Positions 9,208 through 17,903 are shown, numbered from the stretch's first letter. The stretch is 64,000 nucleotides of DNA from Streptomyces sp. R33 (GCF_041200175.1 NZ_CP165727.1:6017501-6081500), one strand, 5' to 3'. Notes: generated by a model from the sequence alone, not told the origin. Program-made: numbers and translations.

Positions 9208-9246
9208 TGGAACACCGGTTGGATCAGTGGTGATGACGCTGCGTCA

Positions 9247-10476
9247 CTACGGAAGCCGCTTGATGATCCACTCGCACAGCTCCCGGGTGATCGCGGTGTG
9301 CGGGGTGGTGGCCGAGGACCAGAGGAATTCGTCCAGCTCGCTTTCGCTCGGGTCGATCGAGGCGACCTTCGCGTACAGGTCCTCCTGCTTGTCGATGTTG
9401 CGGATCGCCACCGCGCTGACGGTCGGGACGAAGCAGACGGCCTCGTGCCGCAGGTCGACCTTGCCGCCCTTCGCCACCAGCTCGTCCGCCACGATCTTGT
9501 AGGAGGCGAGGGTGCCGCCCGGTGCGCCGTCCAGCTCGGGGTATCCGCTGGTGGTGACCGGCTTCGAGGCGGGCGGGAACAGCCGCTTCAGCTCGGCGAC
9601 CGTGACGTTGTTGCCGGTGGCCTGGGTGTAGAAGGTCGTGCCGGGGAAGGCGATCAGGCCGGTGCTCTTCAGTGCCATGACGCCGGGCGGGATGCTGAGG
9701 CCCATGCCGTCGCCGGTGCCGTTGGCCACCGCGATCTTGCGCGGGATCATCGGCCAGCCGCCCATCTGGTCCAGCTCCTCCAGCAGCTGGGTGCGCAGCG
9801 GGTCGATCTCGTCCTTGCCGGTCTCGCTGTTGTAGTGGCGCCAGAGCATCTGCCGGGCCGCCGGACTGTTCATCTGCCGCGCGAAGTCGTTGGCCAGCGG
9901 GATGAAGTGTGCGAACGCCTGCAGGCCGATCGGGATCACGGCGCCGCGGTGCGGGGTGTCGTAGGAGAAGTACAGCTCGGTCTGGTGGTCCATCCGCTGC
10001 CTTTCCATCCTGGCCAGCGCGTAGCGGGTGATCAGGCCGCCCATGCTGAAGCCGCCGACGGTCAGCCGGTCGTCACCGACGCGCTCCCCGAGGGTCCGAA
10101 GAATCGCCGCGGTCACGGTCTCGGCGTTCTTCTGGATCGGCGCGGTGCGCTCGTCGAATCCGACCAGGATCACGGTGCGCCCCTGCTTGCGCAGGGCGGT
10201 CAGGAACTTGTACTCCCCGCCGTCCAGGCCCTGGGCGAGCCACTGCAGATCGCTTCGGCCGAGGTTGAACCCGTCAGCCATGATCACCGGCTTGTGGACC
10301 TGGTCGGTGCCCTCGCCGTAGTAGACCCAGGCGAAGCCGTTCGGCAGCTCCCACTCGGTGTCGCGCTGATGTACGGGGACCGTGATGGGCGGCGGCGAAC
10401 TCAGCGGGGCCGCCGCGATCAGCGTGCCGCTGATCTGTTCCGACTGGGCGTCCTTGCCGCTCGGGGTTCCGGGCAC
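9247..10476 (-). CDS. Alpha/beta-hydrolase (lipase/esterase-like)
   Basis: A 409-residue protein with GTG start preceded by AAGGAG. The nucleophile elbow GFSMGG lies at about residue 142, preceded by strands KPVIMADGF and RTVILVGFDE, and is followed by ITRYALARM, as in lipases with an acyltransferase-like fold. The oxyanion-strand region and YDTPHRGAVIP (about 175) resemble triacylglycerol lipase and PGAP1-like proteins. No signal peptide is visible. The catalytic Asp and His cannot be assigned with confidence. The gene stands alone and faces away from an unrelated helix-turn-helix gene upstream on the same strand. Substrate unknown. Confidence 0.7.
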   Translation of the reverse strand: MPGTPSGKDAQSEQISGTLIAAAPLSSPPPITVPVHQRDTEWELPNGFAWVYYGEGTDQVHKPVIMADGFNLGRSDLQWLAQGLDGGEYKFLTALRKQGRTVILVGFDERTAPIQKNAETVTAAILRTLGERVGDDRLTVGGFSMGGLITRYALARMERQRMDHQTELYFSYDTPHRGAVIPIGLQAFAHFIPLANDFARQMNSPAARQMLWRHYNSETGKDEIDPLRTQLLEELDQMGGWPMIPRKIAVANGTGDGMGLSIPPGVMALKSTGLIAFPGTTFYTQATGNNVTVAELKRLFPPASKPVTTSGYPELDGAPGGTLASYKIVADELVAKGGKVDLRHEAVCFVPTVSAVAIRNIDKQEDLYAKVASIDPSESELDEFLWSSATTPHTAITRELCEWIIKRLP

Positions 10477-10580
10477 GGGTGTCTCCTTCTGGCTGCGTGC
10501 ACGGCTCCGCAGTCCGGCCGGGCCGGACGCACGGAGGTGCAGGGTGAGGGGTGATGACGACCCATCATCTGCACACGCAA

Positions 10581-10598
10581 CGTAATATGCCGGTTACG
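10581..10598. promoter_or_regulatory. Short inverted repeat upstream of the hydrolase gene
   Basis: CGTAA (10581-10585) and TTACG (10594-10598) form a 5-bp inverted repeat with an 8-bp spacer in a locally AT-rich patch about 105 bp upstream of the hydrolase start at 10476. It may be an operator or promoter part; the arms are short. Confidence 0.3.
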
Positions 10599-10652
10599 CA
10601 GCGCAACATTCGCTCGTTAGGGGGGACCCTCGACGGCTACGTTTGGATCGCG

Positions 10653-11498
10653 CTAAGCGGCGTTCGCCGGCGGGGCGCAGCCCTGGCAGCGGCCGGCGGT
10701 GGGGGAGCGGAAGGCGCGGTCGCGGCCGTCGCAGGTGCGGAGGGGGTGGATCTCGCGGTCGGGCGCCACGGGGCGGGCCTCGCCGGGATCCGGTAGGCGG
10801 GGCGGCAGCAGTTCCCGCAGGCGGTGGGCGAGCAGCGCCGCCGGGGAGTGGATGGGCACCACCGGCAGCGAGCGGGTCAGGGCCGCGATGACGGCGCTCG
10901 GGGTCAGCCCGCGCTCCAGCCACCCCGCCGCGGCGGGCCCCAGCCGTACGGTGTCCCGCTCGGACAGCACCAGCCGGGGATCGCGCAGCCGCAGCCGTGC
11001 GAGCAGCTCGCGGGCCCCGAGCTCTGCTTCGGAGACGGTGGCTGGGGCGGGGTCTGCTTCCGGTTCGGGGTCCGCCCCTGGTCCGGGGTCCGGCTCGGGA
11101 GCCGGTTTCGGCTCGGCCCCGGTGGGCTCGGCGCGCCGCTCGCGAGCCGCAGCCGCCATCGCGGGCGGGTTGTTGTACGAGACCGTGCAGGTCACGATCC
11201 GGCCGGTGGGGAGCCTCTCGTGGTAGCGGGCCAGGTAGCCGTGCTCCTCCAGCTCGCGCAGGGTGGCGGCGATGCGGACCTCGCCCTCGGGGAAGCGTTC
11301 GGCGAGGGCCTTGATGGTGACCTTCGCACCGGCCGGGAGGGACTGGATGTGCGTGGCCAGACCGATCGCACCCATGCTCAACCCGCGGTGCTGGGCGAGG
11401 TGGTTGCCGATCTTGACGTAGCCGCGGCGGTGATCGTGATTGATGTGCCGGATGCCCGACGAGGCGCGCGGGGGCGCGCTAAACTGCTGGTCAGCCAT
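10653..11498 (-). CDS. Helix-turn-helix protein with variable Pro/Glu-rich linker and C-terminal Cys motif
   Basis: A 281-residue protein. Residues 1 to about 110 form a winged-helix-like domain (RYVKIGNHLAQHRGLS-type start, AIGLATHIQSLPAGAKVTIKALAERFPEGEVRIAATLRELEEHGYLARY read in parts) that resembles replication-initiator-like regulators common in Streptomyces. A linker of PEPDPGPGADPEPEADPAP type follows, then an Arg/Leu-rich helical region and a C-terminal CDGRDRAF..GRCQGC motif with three cysteines. From memory, homologues usually have CDGC, so one metal ligand may be missing here. The start at 11498 (MADQQFSAPP) is chosen from family similarity; AGAAGG lies about 12 nt upstream, rather far. 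The gene is divergent from the XRE regulator. DNA target unknown. Confidence 0.65.
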   Translation of the reverse strand: MADQQFSAPPRASSGIRHINHDHRRGYVKIGNHLAQHRGLSMGAIGLATHIQSLPAGAKVTIKALAERFPEGEVRIAATLRELEEHGYLARYHERLPTGRIVTCTVSYNNPPAMAAAARERRAEPTGAEPKPAPEPDPGPGADPEPEADPAPATVSEAELGARELLARLRLRDPRLVLSERDTVRLGPAAAGWLERGLTPSAVIAALTRSLPVVPIHSPAALLAHRLRELLPPRLPDPGEARPVAPDREIHPLRTCDGRDRAFRSPTAGRCQGCAPPANAA

Positions 11499-11840
11499 GG
11501 AAGGGTAGTGCCTTCTCTTGGTCAGGCCCTCGGGCGGGATTGGCGTCCCGTACGAGGGCCGAATTGCGTTTATGGGGTTTTCGGGGGTTAGCGTGCCCGA
11601 CGGATTGGCATATGCGCCAGCCGGGTTGGGGCGATTCACCCGTCCGGGTGAGAGGGGAGGGGGAGGTGAGGAGAGGTCATTTCCCCCGGTTGTTTCTCTT
11701 TAGACGTCGAGCGTCACCGGCCATCGCTCCACCGGACCGTGGAAACCTCGATCCGGTGAAATCGGACTTTCCGATTCTCGTGCCTCGGCGTGCGCATCCG
11801 TACTTAGCCTGAAGGGAGTTGCAGGCCAACGGAGGTGGCA
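11499..11840. other. Divergent intergenic region between two regulator genes
   Basis: A 342-bp gap with lower GC than the flanks. It holds the inverted repeat CACCGGA (11730-11736)/TCCGGTG (11752-11758) and the tighter palindrome at 11760-11776 (separate entry). No convincing gene is seen. Promoters for both divergent genes must lie here, but hexamers could not be assigned firmly. Confidence 0.6.
11760..11776. promoter_or_regulatory. 17-bp palindrome upstream of the XRE/DUF5753 gene
   Basis: AATCGGA (11760-11766), CTT, TCCGATT (11770-11776) is a perfect 7-bp inverted repeat with a 3-bp spacer, 64 bp before the regulator start at 11841. This is a good candidate operator for autoregulation. 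Confidence 0.5.
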
Positions 11841-12689
11841 ATGAGCGCAGAGGGCACCGACGAGTCGAGCTGGGCACTCGATCCGGAGGACGAATCCGGG
11901 GCGGTCGTCGCGGCGGTGGGACGCCAGTTGAAAATGTGGCGGGAGGCGGCCGGATTCGACCGGTCCACTTTTGCTGAACGGATGGGCTACGGGGCGGACC
12001 TGACCCGCAAGATCGAAAGCGGCACCCGCATTCCGCGTCCGGAGTTCCTGGACAAGGCGGACGAGGTTCTCGGCGCGGACGGGAAGATCGCCGCGATGAA
12101 GTTGGACGTCGAAAAGGCCCGGTACCCCAAGAAGGTTCGGGATCTGGCCAAGTTGGAATCAGCGGCGGTGGAGATCGGGTCGTACGACAACGTGGTGGTG
12201 ACGGGCCTGCTCCAGACCGAGGAGTACGCGCGGGCGCTGTTCGGGCTCAGGCGCCCGGGGTTTTCGGAGGACGAGGTCGAACGCCTGGCCACGGCGAGGC
12301 TGGCTCGTCAGAAGCTCATCCAGCGGCATCCGGCGCCGCTGCTGACCGTTGTGCAGGAAGAGGCTGTCCTGCGACGCCCCATTGGGGGCAAGATGGTGTT
12401 GCGCCGCCAACTGGAACACCTGTTGGAGGTCGGCCGGTTGCGCACCGTGGAGATCCAGGTCATGCCCACTGTGGTTGAGGAGCACGCCGGTCTTGGCTCA
12501 TCGTTCACAGTCATGCGGCTCAAGGACGGAACGACCGTCGGACACAGCGAGGTTCAGCTGGCCAGCCGCTTGATCATTGATCCCAAAGAGGTCCAGATCA
12601 TGGACATGCGCTATGGCATGATCCGGGCACAGGCTCTGACGCCTCGCGAATCTTTGACGTTCATCGAGAAGGTACTGGGGGAGACATGA
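11841..12689 (+). CDS. XRE-family helix-turn-helix regulator with DUF5753 domain
   Basis: A 282-residue protein. An XRE-type helix-turn-helix occupies about residues 20-80 (LKMWREAAGFDRSTFAERMG, then DLTRKIESGTRIPRPEFLDK). A DUF5753 ligand- or partner-binding region follows, with the signature GLLQTEEYARAL and later EAVLRRPIGGK and EIQVMP. ATG at 11841 is preferred to GTG at 11835 because GGAGG ends 5 nt before the ATG. The stop overlaps the start of a DUF397 gene (ATGA), the classic pairing for this family in Streptomyces, where the pair resembles a toxin-antitoxin or regulator/antagonist couple and some members control development. A palindrome upstream may be its own operator. Confidence 0.92.
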   Translation: MSAEGTDESSWALDPEDESGAVVAAVGRQLKMWREAAGFDRSTFAERMGYGADLTRKIESGTRIPRPEFLDKADEVLGADGKIAAMKLDVEKARYPKKVRDLAKLESAAVEIGSYDNVVVTGLLQTEEYARALFGLRRPGFSEDEVERLATARLARQKLIQRHPAPLLTVVQEEAVLRRPIGGKMVLRRQLEHLLEVGRLRTVEIQVMPTVVEEHAGLGSSFTVMRLKDGTTVGHSEVQLASRLIIDPKEVQIMDMRYGMIRAQALTPRESLTFIEKVLGET

Positions 12690-12943
12690 GCATCAAGTCG
12701 TCGGCCGAGGGCCTCTCCGCGCTGACCTGGGTCAAGAGCAGCTACAGCACCGCCGACGGTCCCAACTGCGTCGAAGTCGCCTGGACCAAGAGCAGCTTCA
12801 GCACCGCTGATGGAGCCGACTGCGTAGAGATCGCCCGCACGCCCGGGACCGTCCTCGTCCGGGACTCCAAGCGGCCCGACGACGGGCGGCTGGCCGTCGC
12901 CCCGGCCGCCTGGGACGGGTTCGTCACCTACGCGACCGCGTGA
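12686..12943 (+). CDS. DUF397 small protein with internal duplication
   Basis: An 85-residue acidic partner of the preceding regulator, translationally coupled through a 4-bp ATGA overlap. The DUF397 signature W.KSSYSTADGPNCVEVA appears at about residues 15-32 and is repeated at once as WTKSSFSTADGADCVEIA (about 33-50), before the usual tail VLVRDSKRPDDGRL. A standard DUF397 protein has one such motif, so this one carries a tandem duplication of it. The family is known as partner of XRE/DUF5753 proteins. Its stop overlaps the start of a HEAT-repeat gene. Confidence 0.9.
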   Translation: MSIKSSAEGLSALTWVKSSYSTADGPNCVEVAWTKSSFSTADGADCVEIARTPGTVLVRDSKRPDDGRLAVAPAAWDGFVTYATA

Positions 12944-14106
12944 GAAGCACGGGTTCGGCCGTCAAGGCCGTCATCCGCTACCGGCGGCCGGATCCGGCGT
13001 GCTGGGCGGTCGTCGTCAGGGCCGCCTGCAATCCTCTGGGCAGCAGTTGGGACGCGGCCAAGGCGGTGGCGCAGGCCGGCTCCGCCGTCTCCGGGCACGC
13101 CGACCGGCTGGCCAGGGCCCTCGCCACGCGGCTCGGGAACGTCGAGGAGCTCGCGGTCGCCCTCGCCGGGACGGGGGACCTCCGTGCGCTGCCCGCCCTC
13201 CGGCGCATCGCGGAGGACAACCGGATCCCGCTAAACGTCCCCTGGGTCCCCCACCTGGCCGCGCTGCCCGCCGCGGAGCTGCTCCCGACGATGCGGGCGG
13301 TGCTGCGCCGGGATCCGCCGAAGTACCACGCGAGCACCGCCGCCCTCGAACTCCTCGCGCTCTGGGGCCCGGCCGCCGCACCCGCCGTACCCGAGGTGCT
13401 CCCGTACCTGGAGAGCCCGTACGCCTACGGTGCCCTGCGCGCCCTGGGCCGGATCGGCCCGGCCGCGGCCGTCGCCGCCGACCGGCTGGCCGACTTCGCG
13501 ACCGGCCGTGCCCCGAAGGCGGCACGCCACCATCCGCGGCTGGCCGCCTGGGCACACTGGAAGGCCACCGGCTACCCGGAGCTGGCCCTCGACGTGTGCG
13601 GTGCGGCCGTGGGGTCCGGGACCGCCAGCCACGGCCTGCCCTTCCTCGCCGATCTAGGCCCCCTGGCCGCCGCCCACGCGGACACCGTGCGCGGCCTGAT
13701 GGAATCGCCCGGCGCCTGGACCCGGGTCGCCGCGGCCCACGCGTACGGGCGGATCACCGGGGACTCGGAGTCCGCCATGGCGGTGCTGCTGGCCGAGGTG
13801 GACCCCGACTGGACCGGGAACCCCGCCCTGCCGACCCGCGAGGCCGTCCGCCGGCTCGGTGCGATCGGCGCCCCCGCTGCCGCCGCGGCGCCCCTGCTGC
13901 GCCGGATCCTGGCGGCGGAGGAGCGGCTGAGCCACCCGTACGAGCACGTCCGGATCCTGGCCGACGAGGCCTACGTCCGCACCCTCACCGAGGCGTTGGC
14001 CCGGATCGGCGCGAGCGCGGACGGCCCGGCGCCGGTGGCCGCGCCAGCCGCCCGGCGCGGGGTGCTGGAGCGATGGCTGGGCCCGCGCGCAGCGCGCACC
14101 CGCTGA
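12940..14106 (+). CDS. HEAT-repeat protein
   Basis: A 388-residue Ala/Arg/Leu-rich helical protein starting at a GTG that overlaps the DUF397 stop by 4 bp, so it is probably the third gene of the XRE-DUF397 operon. It has successive helical-pair repeats such as DLRALPALRRIAEDN, AALELLALWGPAAAPAVPEVLPYL, GALRALGRIGPAAAVAADRL and AVRRLGAIGAPAAAAAPLLRRIL, typical of HEAT or PBS-lyase-type repeats used for protein binding. No catalytic motif, signal peptide or membrane segment is seen. Its role with the upstream pair is unknown. It converges on the TetR gene with only 12 bp between the stops. Confidence 0.75.
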   Translation: MRSTGSAVKAVIRYRRPDPACWAVVVRAACNPLGSSWDAAKAVAQAGSAVSGHADRLARALATRLGNVEELAVALAGTGDLRALPALRRIAEDNRIPLNVPWVPHLAALPAAELLPTMRAVLRRDPPKYHASTAALELLALWGPAAAPAVPEVLPYLESPYAYGALRALGRIGPAAAVAADRLADFATGRAPKAARHHPRLAAWAHWKATGYPELALDVCGAAVGSGTASHGLPFLADLGPLAAAHADTVRGLMESPGAWTRVAAAHAYGRITGDSESAMAVLLAEVDPDWTGNPALPTREAVRRLGAIGAPAAAAAPLLRRILAAEERLSHPYEHVRILADEAYVRTLTEALARIGASADGPAPVAAPAARRGVLERWLGPRAARTR

Positions 14107-14118
14107 CCGGCCGATTCC

Positions 14119-14724
14119 TCAGCCCGTTTCGCCCAGCAGGGTGCGGGCGTACATCAGGAACGCCGCCAGGCCCACGTCGAACGCGGCGTCCGCGCGGCCC
14201 GGGCCGACGGCCGTCAGGGCATCGGCGAGCAGCGGGGTGTCCGGTGTCGGCTCCCACATGGCCTCGGGGGCGGCCAGGTCCAGGGCCGAGCCGAGGACCA
14301 GGTTCTCCAGCGCCGTCAACAGCGGCATCACCTGGTGGCGGGTGAAACCCGCCGCCAGCAGCATGCCGACCGCCCGCTCGTACTGCGCCAGCACCCGCGG
14401 GGCCCGCACCGGCGTGGTCATCAGCAGCGGGATGACGCGCGGGTACGCGGCGAACGAGGCCCGGTAGGAGCGCGCCCAGGCCTCCAGGGCCCGGTCCCAG
14501 GGCTCGAGTTCGAGGGTCTCGTCGGCGATCCCCGCGCACACCCGCTCGCGCACCAGCTCCACCACCCCGGCCCGGCCGTCCACGTGGTGGTACACCGACG
14601 CGGTCTGCACCCCGAGCGCCCGGGCGATCTGCGGGACGCTGAACTCGCCCTGTTCCGCGACCAGTTGCAGTGCGGTCGTGGTGATCCGCTCCCGGTCGAG
14701 CAGGGGGGTGCGCGGCCGTGCCAT
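14119..14724 (-). CDS. TetR/AcrR-family transcriptional regulator
   Basis: A 201-residue protein with the TetR helix-turn-helix at about residues 10-55 (ITTTALQLVAEQGEFSVPQI, then GVQTASVYHHVDGRAGVVEL). The C-terminal part is all helical and resembles the TetR_C families that bind small ligands. The start at 14724 is supported by GGGAG 7 nt upstream. It is divergent from the APC permease/amidohydrolase operon, with 104 bp and a 13-bp palindrome between, so it is probably the local repressor and the ligand is probably the transported compound. Confidence 0.9.
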   Translation of the reverse strand: MARPRTPLLDRERITTTALQLVAEQGEFSVPQIARALGVQTASVYHHVDGRAGVVELVRERVCAGIADETLELEPWDRALEAWARSYRASFAAYPRVIPLLMTTPVRAPRVLAQYERAVGMLLAAGFTRHQVMPLLTALENLVLGSALDLAAPEAMWEPTPDTPLLADALTAVGPGRADAAFDVGLAAFLMYARTLLGETG

Positions 14725-14785
14725 CGATTTCTCCCGCCGTGAGGTCTTCCCGTACGCCAAAACCGGAGGCTACATTGCCGCGAAC

Positions 14786-14798
14786 CTAAAGCCTTTAG
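14786..14798. promoter_or_regulatory. Perfect 13-bp palindrome, likely TetR operator
   Basis: CTAAAG-C-CTTTAG lies in the 104-bp divergent gap, 30 bp before the permease start at 14829. It is AT-rich against a GC-rich background, and its position suits repression of the permease operon and autoregulation. Confidence 0.6.
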
Positions 14799-14828
14799 AT
14801 TTCGGTCTCCCGAAGGGTGTATCGCCGC

Positions 14829-16367
14829 ATGCCCGAAATGCCGGAACCGCCAGCAGACAGACCCGCCCTGCGCCGCGCAGCGCTCGGCACCGCGGACATC
14901 TCCTTCTTCGTGGTCTCCGCCGCCGCCCCGCTCACCGTCATGGCCGGCGTCGCCCCCGTCGCGATCCTGCTCGGCGGCATCGGAGCCCCCGCCGGATACC
15001 TCCTCGCCGGCCTCACCCTCGCCGTCTTCGCCGTCGGGTTCACCACCATGAGCCGCCACGTCCGCAGCGGCGGCGCCTTCTACGCGTACATCACCCGCGG
15101 CCTCGGCAAGCGCGTCGGCATCGGCGCCGCCCTGCTCGCCCTGGTCGGTTACAACGGCATGGAGATCGGGGTCTACGGCCTCCTCGGCACCACCACCGCC
15201 GACACCGCCCACGCCCTCGGCGGCCTCGACGTCCCCTGGCTGCCCGTCTCCCTCGCCGGCCTCGCCCTCATCTGGTACGGCGGCTTCCGCTCGATCGACT
15301 TCGGCGCCAAGGTGCTCGGCGTCCTGCTGGTCGCCGAGACCGGGATACTCGTCCTGCTCGCCGCCGGAGTCCTCGTCAAGGGCGGCGCCCACGGGCTCTC
15401 CGCCGGCTCCTTCGCCCCCGGCGCGGTCCTCGTCCCCGGCACCGCCGCCGTCCTGGCCTTCGCCTTCGCCGCGTTCACCGGTTTCGAGTCCACCGTCATC
15501 TACCGCCGCGAGGCCCGCGACCCCGACCGGACCATCCCGCGCGCCACCTACATCGCCGTCGCCTTCCTCGGCCTCTTCTACGCCTTCATCGTCTGGACCG
15601 TCATCCAGGCCTTCGGCGCCGAGGAGGTGATCGCGGCCGCCGCCGAGGACCCCGGCGGCCTCTTCTTCGCCGCGATCACCACGTACGTCGGCCCCTGGGC
15701 GGCCGACCTGATGCACCTCTTCATCGTCACCAGCGTCATCGCCTCCCTCCTCGCCTTCCACAACGCCATCAACCGCTACGTACTCGCCCTCGCCGAGGAG
15801 GGCGTGCTCCCCGCCGCCCTCGGCCGGGTCCACCCGCGCCACCGCTCCCCGTACCTCGCCGGGCTCGCCCAGACCGCCCTCGGCGCCGTCGTCGTCCTCG
15901 GTTTCGCGCTGGCCGGGGCCGACCCCTACCAGCAGCTGCTGCTCTGGGTGAACACGCCCGGCATGATCGGGCTCATGGCGCTGATGCTGCTCGCCGCGAT
16001 CGCCGTACCCGTCTACTTCCGGCGCACCGCGCACACCGAGGGCCCCTGGCGGACCGTGGTCGCGCCCGTCGCCGCCGCCGTGCTGCTCGCCGTGGCGATC
16101 GTGCTGGTCGTCTCCGAGGTCGGCCTGTTCACCATGGCCCCCACCCCCGTCAACACCGTCCTCGTCGCCCTCGTGCCCGCCGTTTTCCTGGCCGGGCTCG
16201 GGCTCGCCCGGCGCCTCGAGAGGCGCCGCCCCGAGGTCTACGCCCGATTCGCCGCCGAGCCCGCCGAAGCCCCTGAAGGAGAAGAGCCGTGCCCGCTGCC
16301 GACACCGTCCTCACCGGAGCCCGCGTCCGCACCCTCGACCCCGGCCGCCCCGAGGCCGGCGCGGTAG
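14829..16367 (+). CDS. APC-superfamily amino acid permease
   Basis: A 512-residue integral membrane protein with about 12 hydrophobic segments. The first follows ALGTADISFFVVSAAAPLTV, and GVAPVAILLGGIGAPAGYL and AAFTGFESTVIYRREARDPDRTIPRA are typical of the APC family (the FTGFE segment of TM6 and the loop after it). It imports an amino acid or amine by proton or cation symport in the cytoplasmic membrane. ATG at 14829 is chosen with GAAGGG 11 nt upstream; a GTG at 14817 is the alternative. The 3' end overlaps the amidohydrolase gene by 79 bp, so the two are co-expressed, which suggests that the imported compound is hydrolysed. Confidence 0.88.
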   Translation: MPEMPEPPADRPALRRAALGTADISFFVVSAAAPLTVMAGVAPVAILLGGIGAPAGYLLAGLTLAVFAVGFTTMSRHVRSGGAFYAYITRGLGKRVGIGAALLALVGYNGMEIGVYGLLGTTTADTAHALGGLDVPWLPVSLAGLALIWYGGFRSIDFGAKVLGVLLVAETGILVLLAAGVLVKGGAHGLSAGSFAPGAVLVPGTAAVLAFAFAAFTGFESTVIYRREARDPDRTIPRATYIAVAFLGLFYAFIVWTVIQAFGAEEVIAAAAEDPGGLFFAAITTYVGPWAADLMHLFIVTSVIASLLAFHNAINRYVLALAEEGVLPAALGRVHPRHRSPYLAGLAQTALGAVVVLGFALAGADPYQQLLLWVNTPGMIGLMALMLLAAIAVPVYFRRTAHTEGPWRTVVAPVAAAVLLAVAIVLVVSEVGLFTMAPTPVNTVLVALVPAVFLAGLGLARRLERRRPEVYARFAAEPAEAPEGEEPCPLPTPSSPEPASAPSTPAAPRPAR

Positions 16368-17875
16368 CGGTCCGCGGCGGCGAGATCCTCGCCGTCGGCG
16401 ACGAGGCCGACGTACGCGACTGGCGCGGCCCCGCCACCGAGGTGGTCGACCTCGGCGGCGCCACCCTCACCCCCGGCCTGACCGATGCCCACAGCCACCC
16501 CGTCTGGGGCATCGAGATGGCCACCGGAACCGACCTCTCCGCCGTCAAGGACCTCGACCAGCTGCGCTCCGCCCTCCGCGGCGCCCCCCGCACCGGGGGC
16601 TGGGTCCTCGGATACGGCCTCGACCACAACGCCTTCGGCGGCCGCCCCGTCGAAGGTGCCCTGGTCGAGGAGGCCCTGGCCGGCGCCCCCGCCTTCCTGC
16701 GCCTGTACGACGGCCACTCCGCCCTCGCCTCCGGCGCGGCCCTGCACGCCGCGGGCATCACCGGCCCGCGTACGTTCGACCAGCGCTCCGAGATCGTCTG
16801 CGACAGGGAAGGACGCCCGACCGGCCACCTGATCGAGCACGCCGCGATGGCCCTCGTGGGAGCCCTCGCCCCCAAGCCCTCGTCCGCCGAGCGGCGCAGC
16901 CGCCTCACCGCCCTGCTCGGCGACATGGCCGCCACCGGCCTCACCGTCGCCCACGTCATGGACCTGGGCGACGGAGACGTACCGGCCCTGCTCGCCGGCG
17001 TCGAGTACGAGGGCGACCTGCCGCTGCGGCTGAACCTCTCGCCCTGGTGCATGCCGGGCGCCACCCCGCAGGACCTGGCCGAGGTGATCGCACTCCAGGG
17101 CCTGCGCGGGCGCCACTGGCAGGTCGGCGGCGTGAAGTTCTTCATGGACGGCACCGTCGAGGGCGGCACCGCCTGGCTCGAGCACGCCGACTGCCACGGC
17201 CGCGGCACGGACGCCTTCTGGCCCGACCCCGAGGCCTACTCGGCGGCCGTACGGACCCTCGACGCGGCCGGGGTGCGTACGGCGACCCACGCCATCGGCG
17301 ACGCGGCGGTCCGGCACGTCCTGGACACGGTGGCCTCCCTGGGCGGTCAGGCCCGGCTGCGGCACCGGATCGAGCACATCGAGACCGTCCCGGACGACCA
17401 GCTGAAGCGGTTCGCGGAGCTCGGGGTGATCGCCTCGATGCAGCCGCCGCACACCGCGTACACCCGGGCCGACCACAGCGACGAGTGGTCGAAGCGGCTG
17501 GGTGCGGCCCGCGCGGCCCGGGCCTGGCGCTGCCGGGACCTGCGGGACGCGGGGGCCGTGCTCGCCCTGGGCTCGGACTGGCCCATCGCCCACCACGACG
17601 CCCGCCGGGTCCTGGCCATCGCCCGCAGCCCGCTCGGCGCGGCCGCCGCAGGGCCCGCGCTGACCGGGCTGATGGCCCTGGAGGGCATGACCTCGCACGC
17701 CGCGCTCGCGGCCGGGGAGCAGCAGGTGGCGGGCCGGATCGCGGCCGGCTTCCGGGCGGACCTGACGGCCTTCGCGCTCGACCCGGTGGACACCGCCCCG
17801 GACGAGCTGGCCGAGGCCCCGATCCGGCTCACGATGTCGGGCGGCCGGATCACCCACCTACGGGACAGCCCTTAG
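16289..17875 (+). CDS. Amidohydrolase of the YtcJ-like family
   Basis: A 528-residue enzyme with GTG start preceded by GAAGGAG. The metal-binding HxH is in LTPGLTDAHSHPVWG (about residues 61-75). Further family segments are GGWVLGYGLDHNAFGG, VGGVKFFMDGTVEGGTAW, THAIGDAAV, HRIEHIE and LALGSDWPIA, the last with the C-terminal catalytic Asp. YtcJ-like proteins hydrolyse N-acyl or N-formyl amino or amide compounds. The gene starts inside the permease gene and is controlled with it, probably by the divergent TetR protein. The substrate cannot be read from the sequence. Confidence 0.9.
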   Translation: MPAADTVLTGARVRTLDPGRPEAGAVAVRGGEILAVGDEADVRDWRGPATEVVDLGGATLTPGLTDAHSHPVWGIEMATGTDLSAVKDLDQLRSALRGAPRTGGWVLGYGLDHNAFGGRPVEGALVEEALAGAPAFLRLYDGHSALASGAALHAAGITGPRTFDQRSEIVCDREGRPTGHLIEHAAMALVGALAPKPSSAERRSRLTALLGDMAATGLTVAHVMDLGDGDVPALLAGVEYEGDLPLRLNLSPWCMPGATPQDLAEVIALQGLRGRHWQVGGVKFFMDGTVEGGTAWLEHADCHGRGTDAFWPDPEAYSAAVRTLDAAGVRTATHAIGDAAVRHVLDTVASLGGQARLRHRIEHIETVPDDQLKRFAELGVIASMQPPHTAYTRADHSDEWSKRLGAARAARAWRCRDLRDAGAVLALGSDWPIAHHDARRVLAIARSPLGAAAAGPALTGLMALEGMTSHAALAAGEQQVAGRIAAGFRADLTAFALDPVDTAPDELAEAPIRLTMSGGRITHLRDSP

Positions 17876-17903
17876 GTTGTGTCTTGCGGCGGTCGCCGGG
17901 CGG

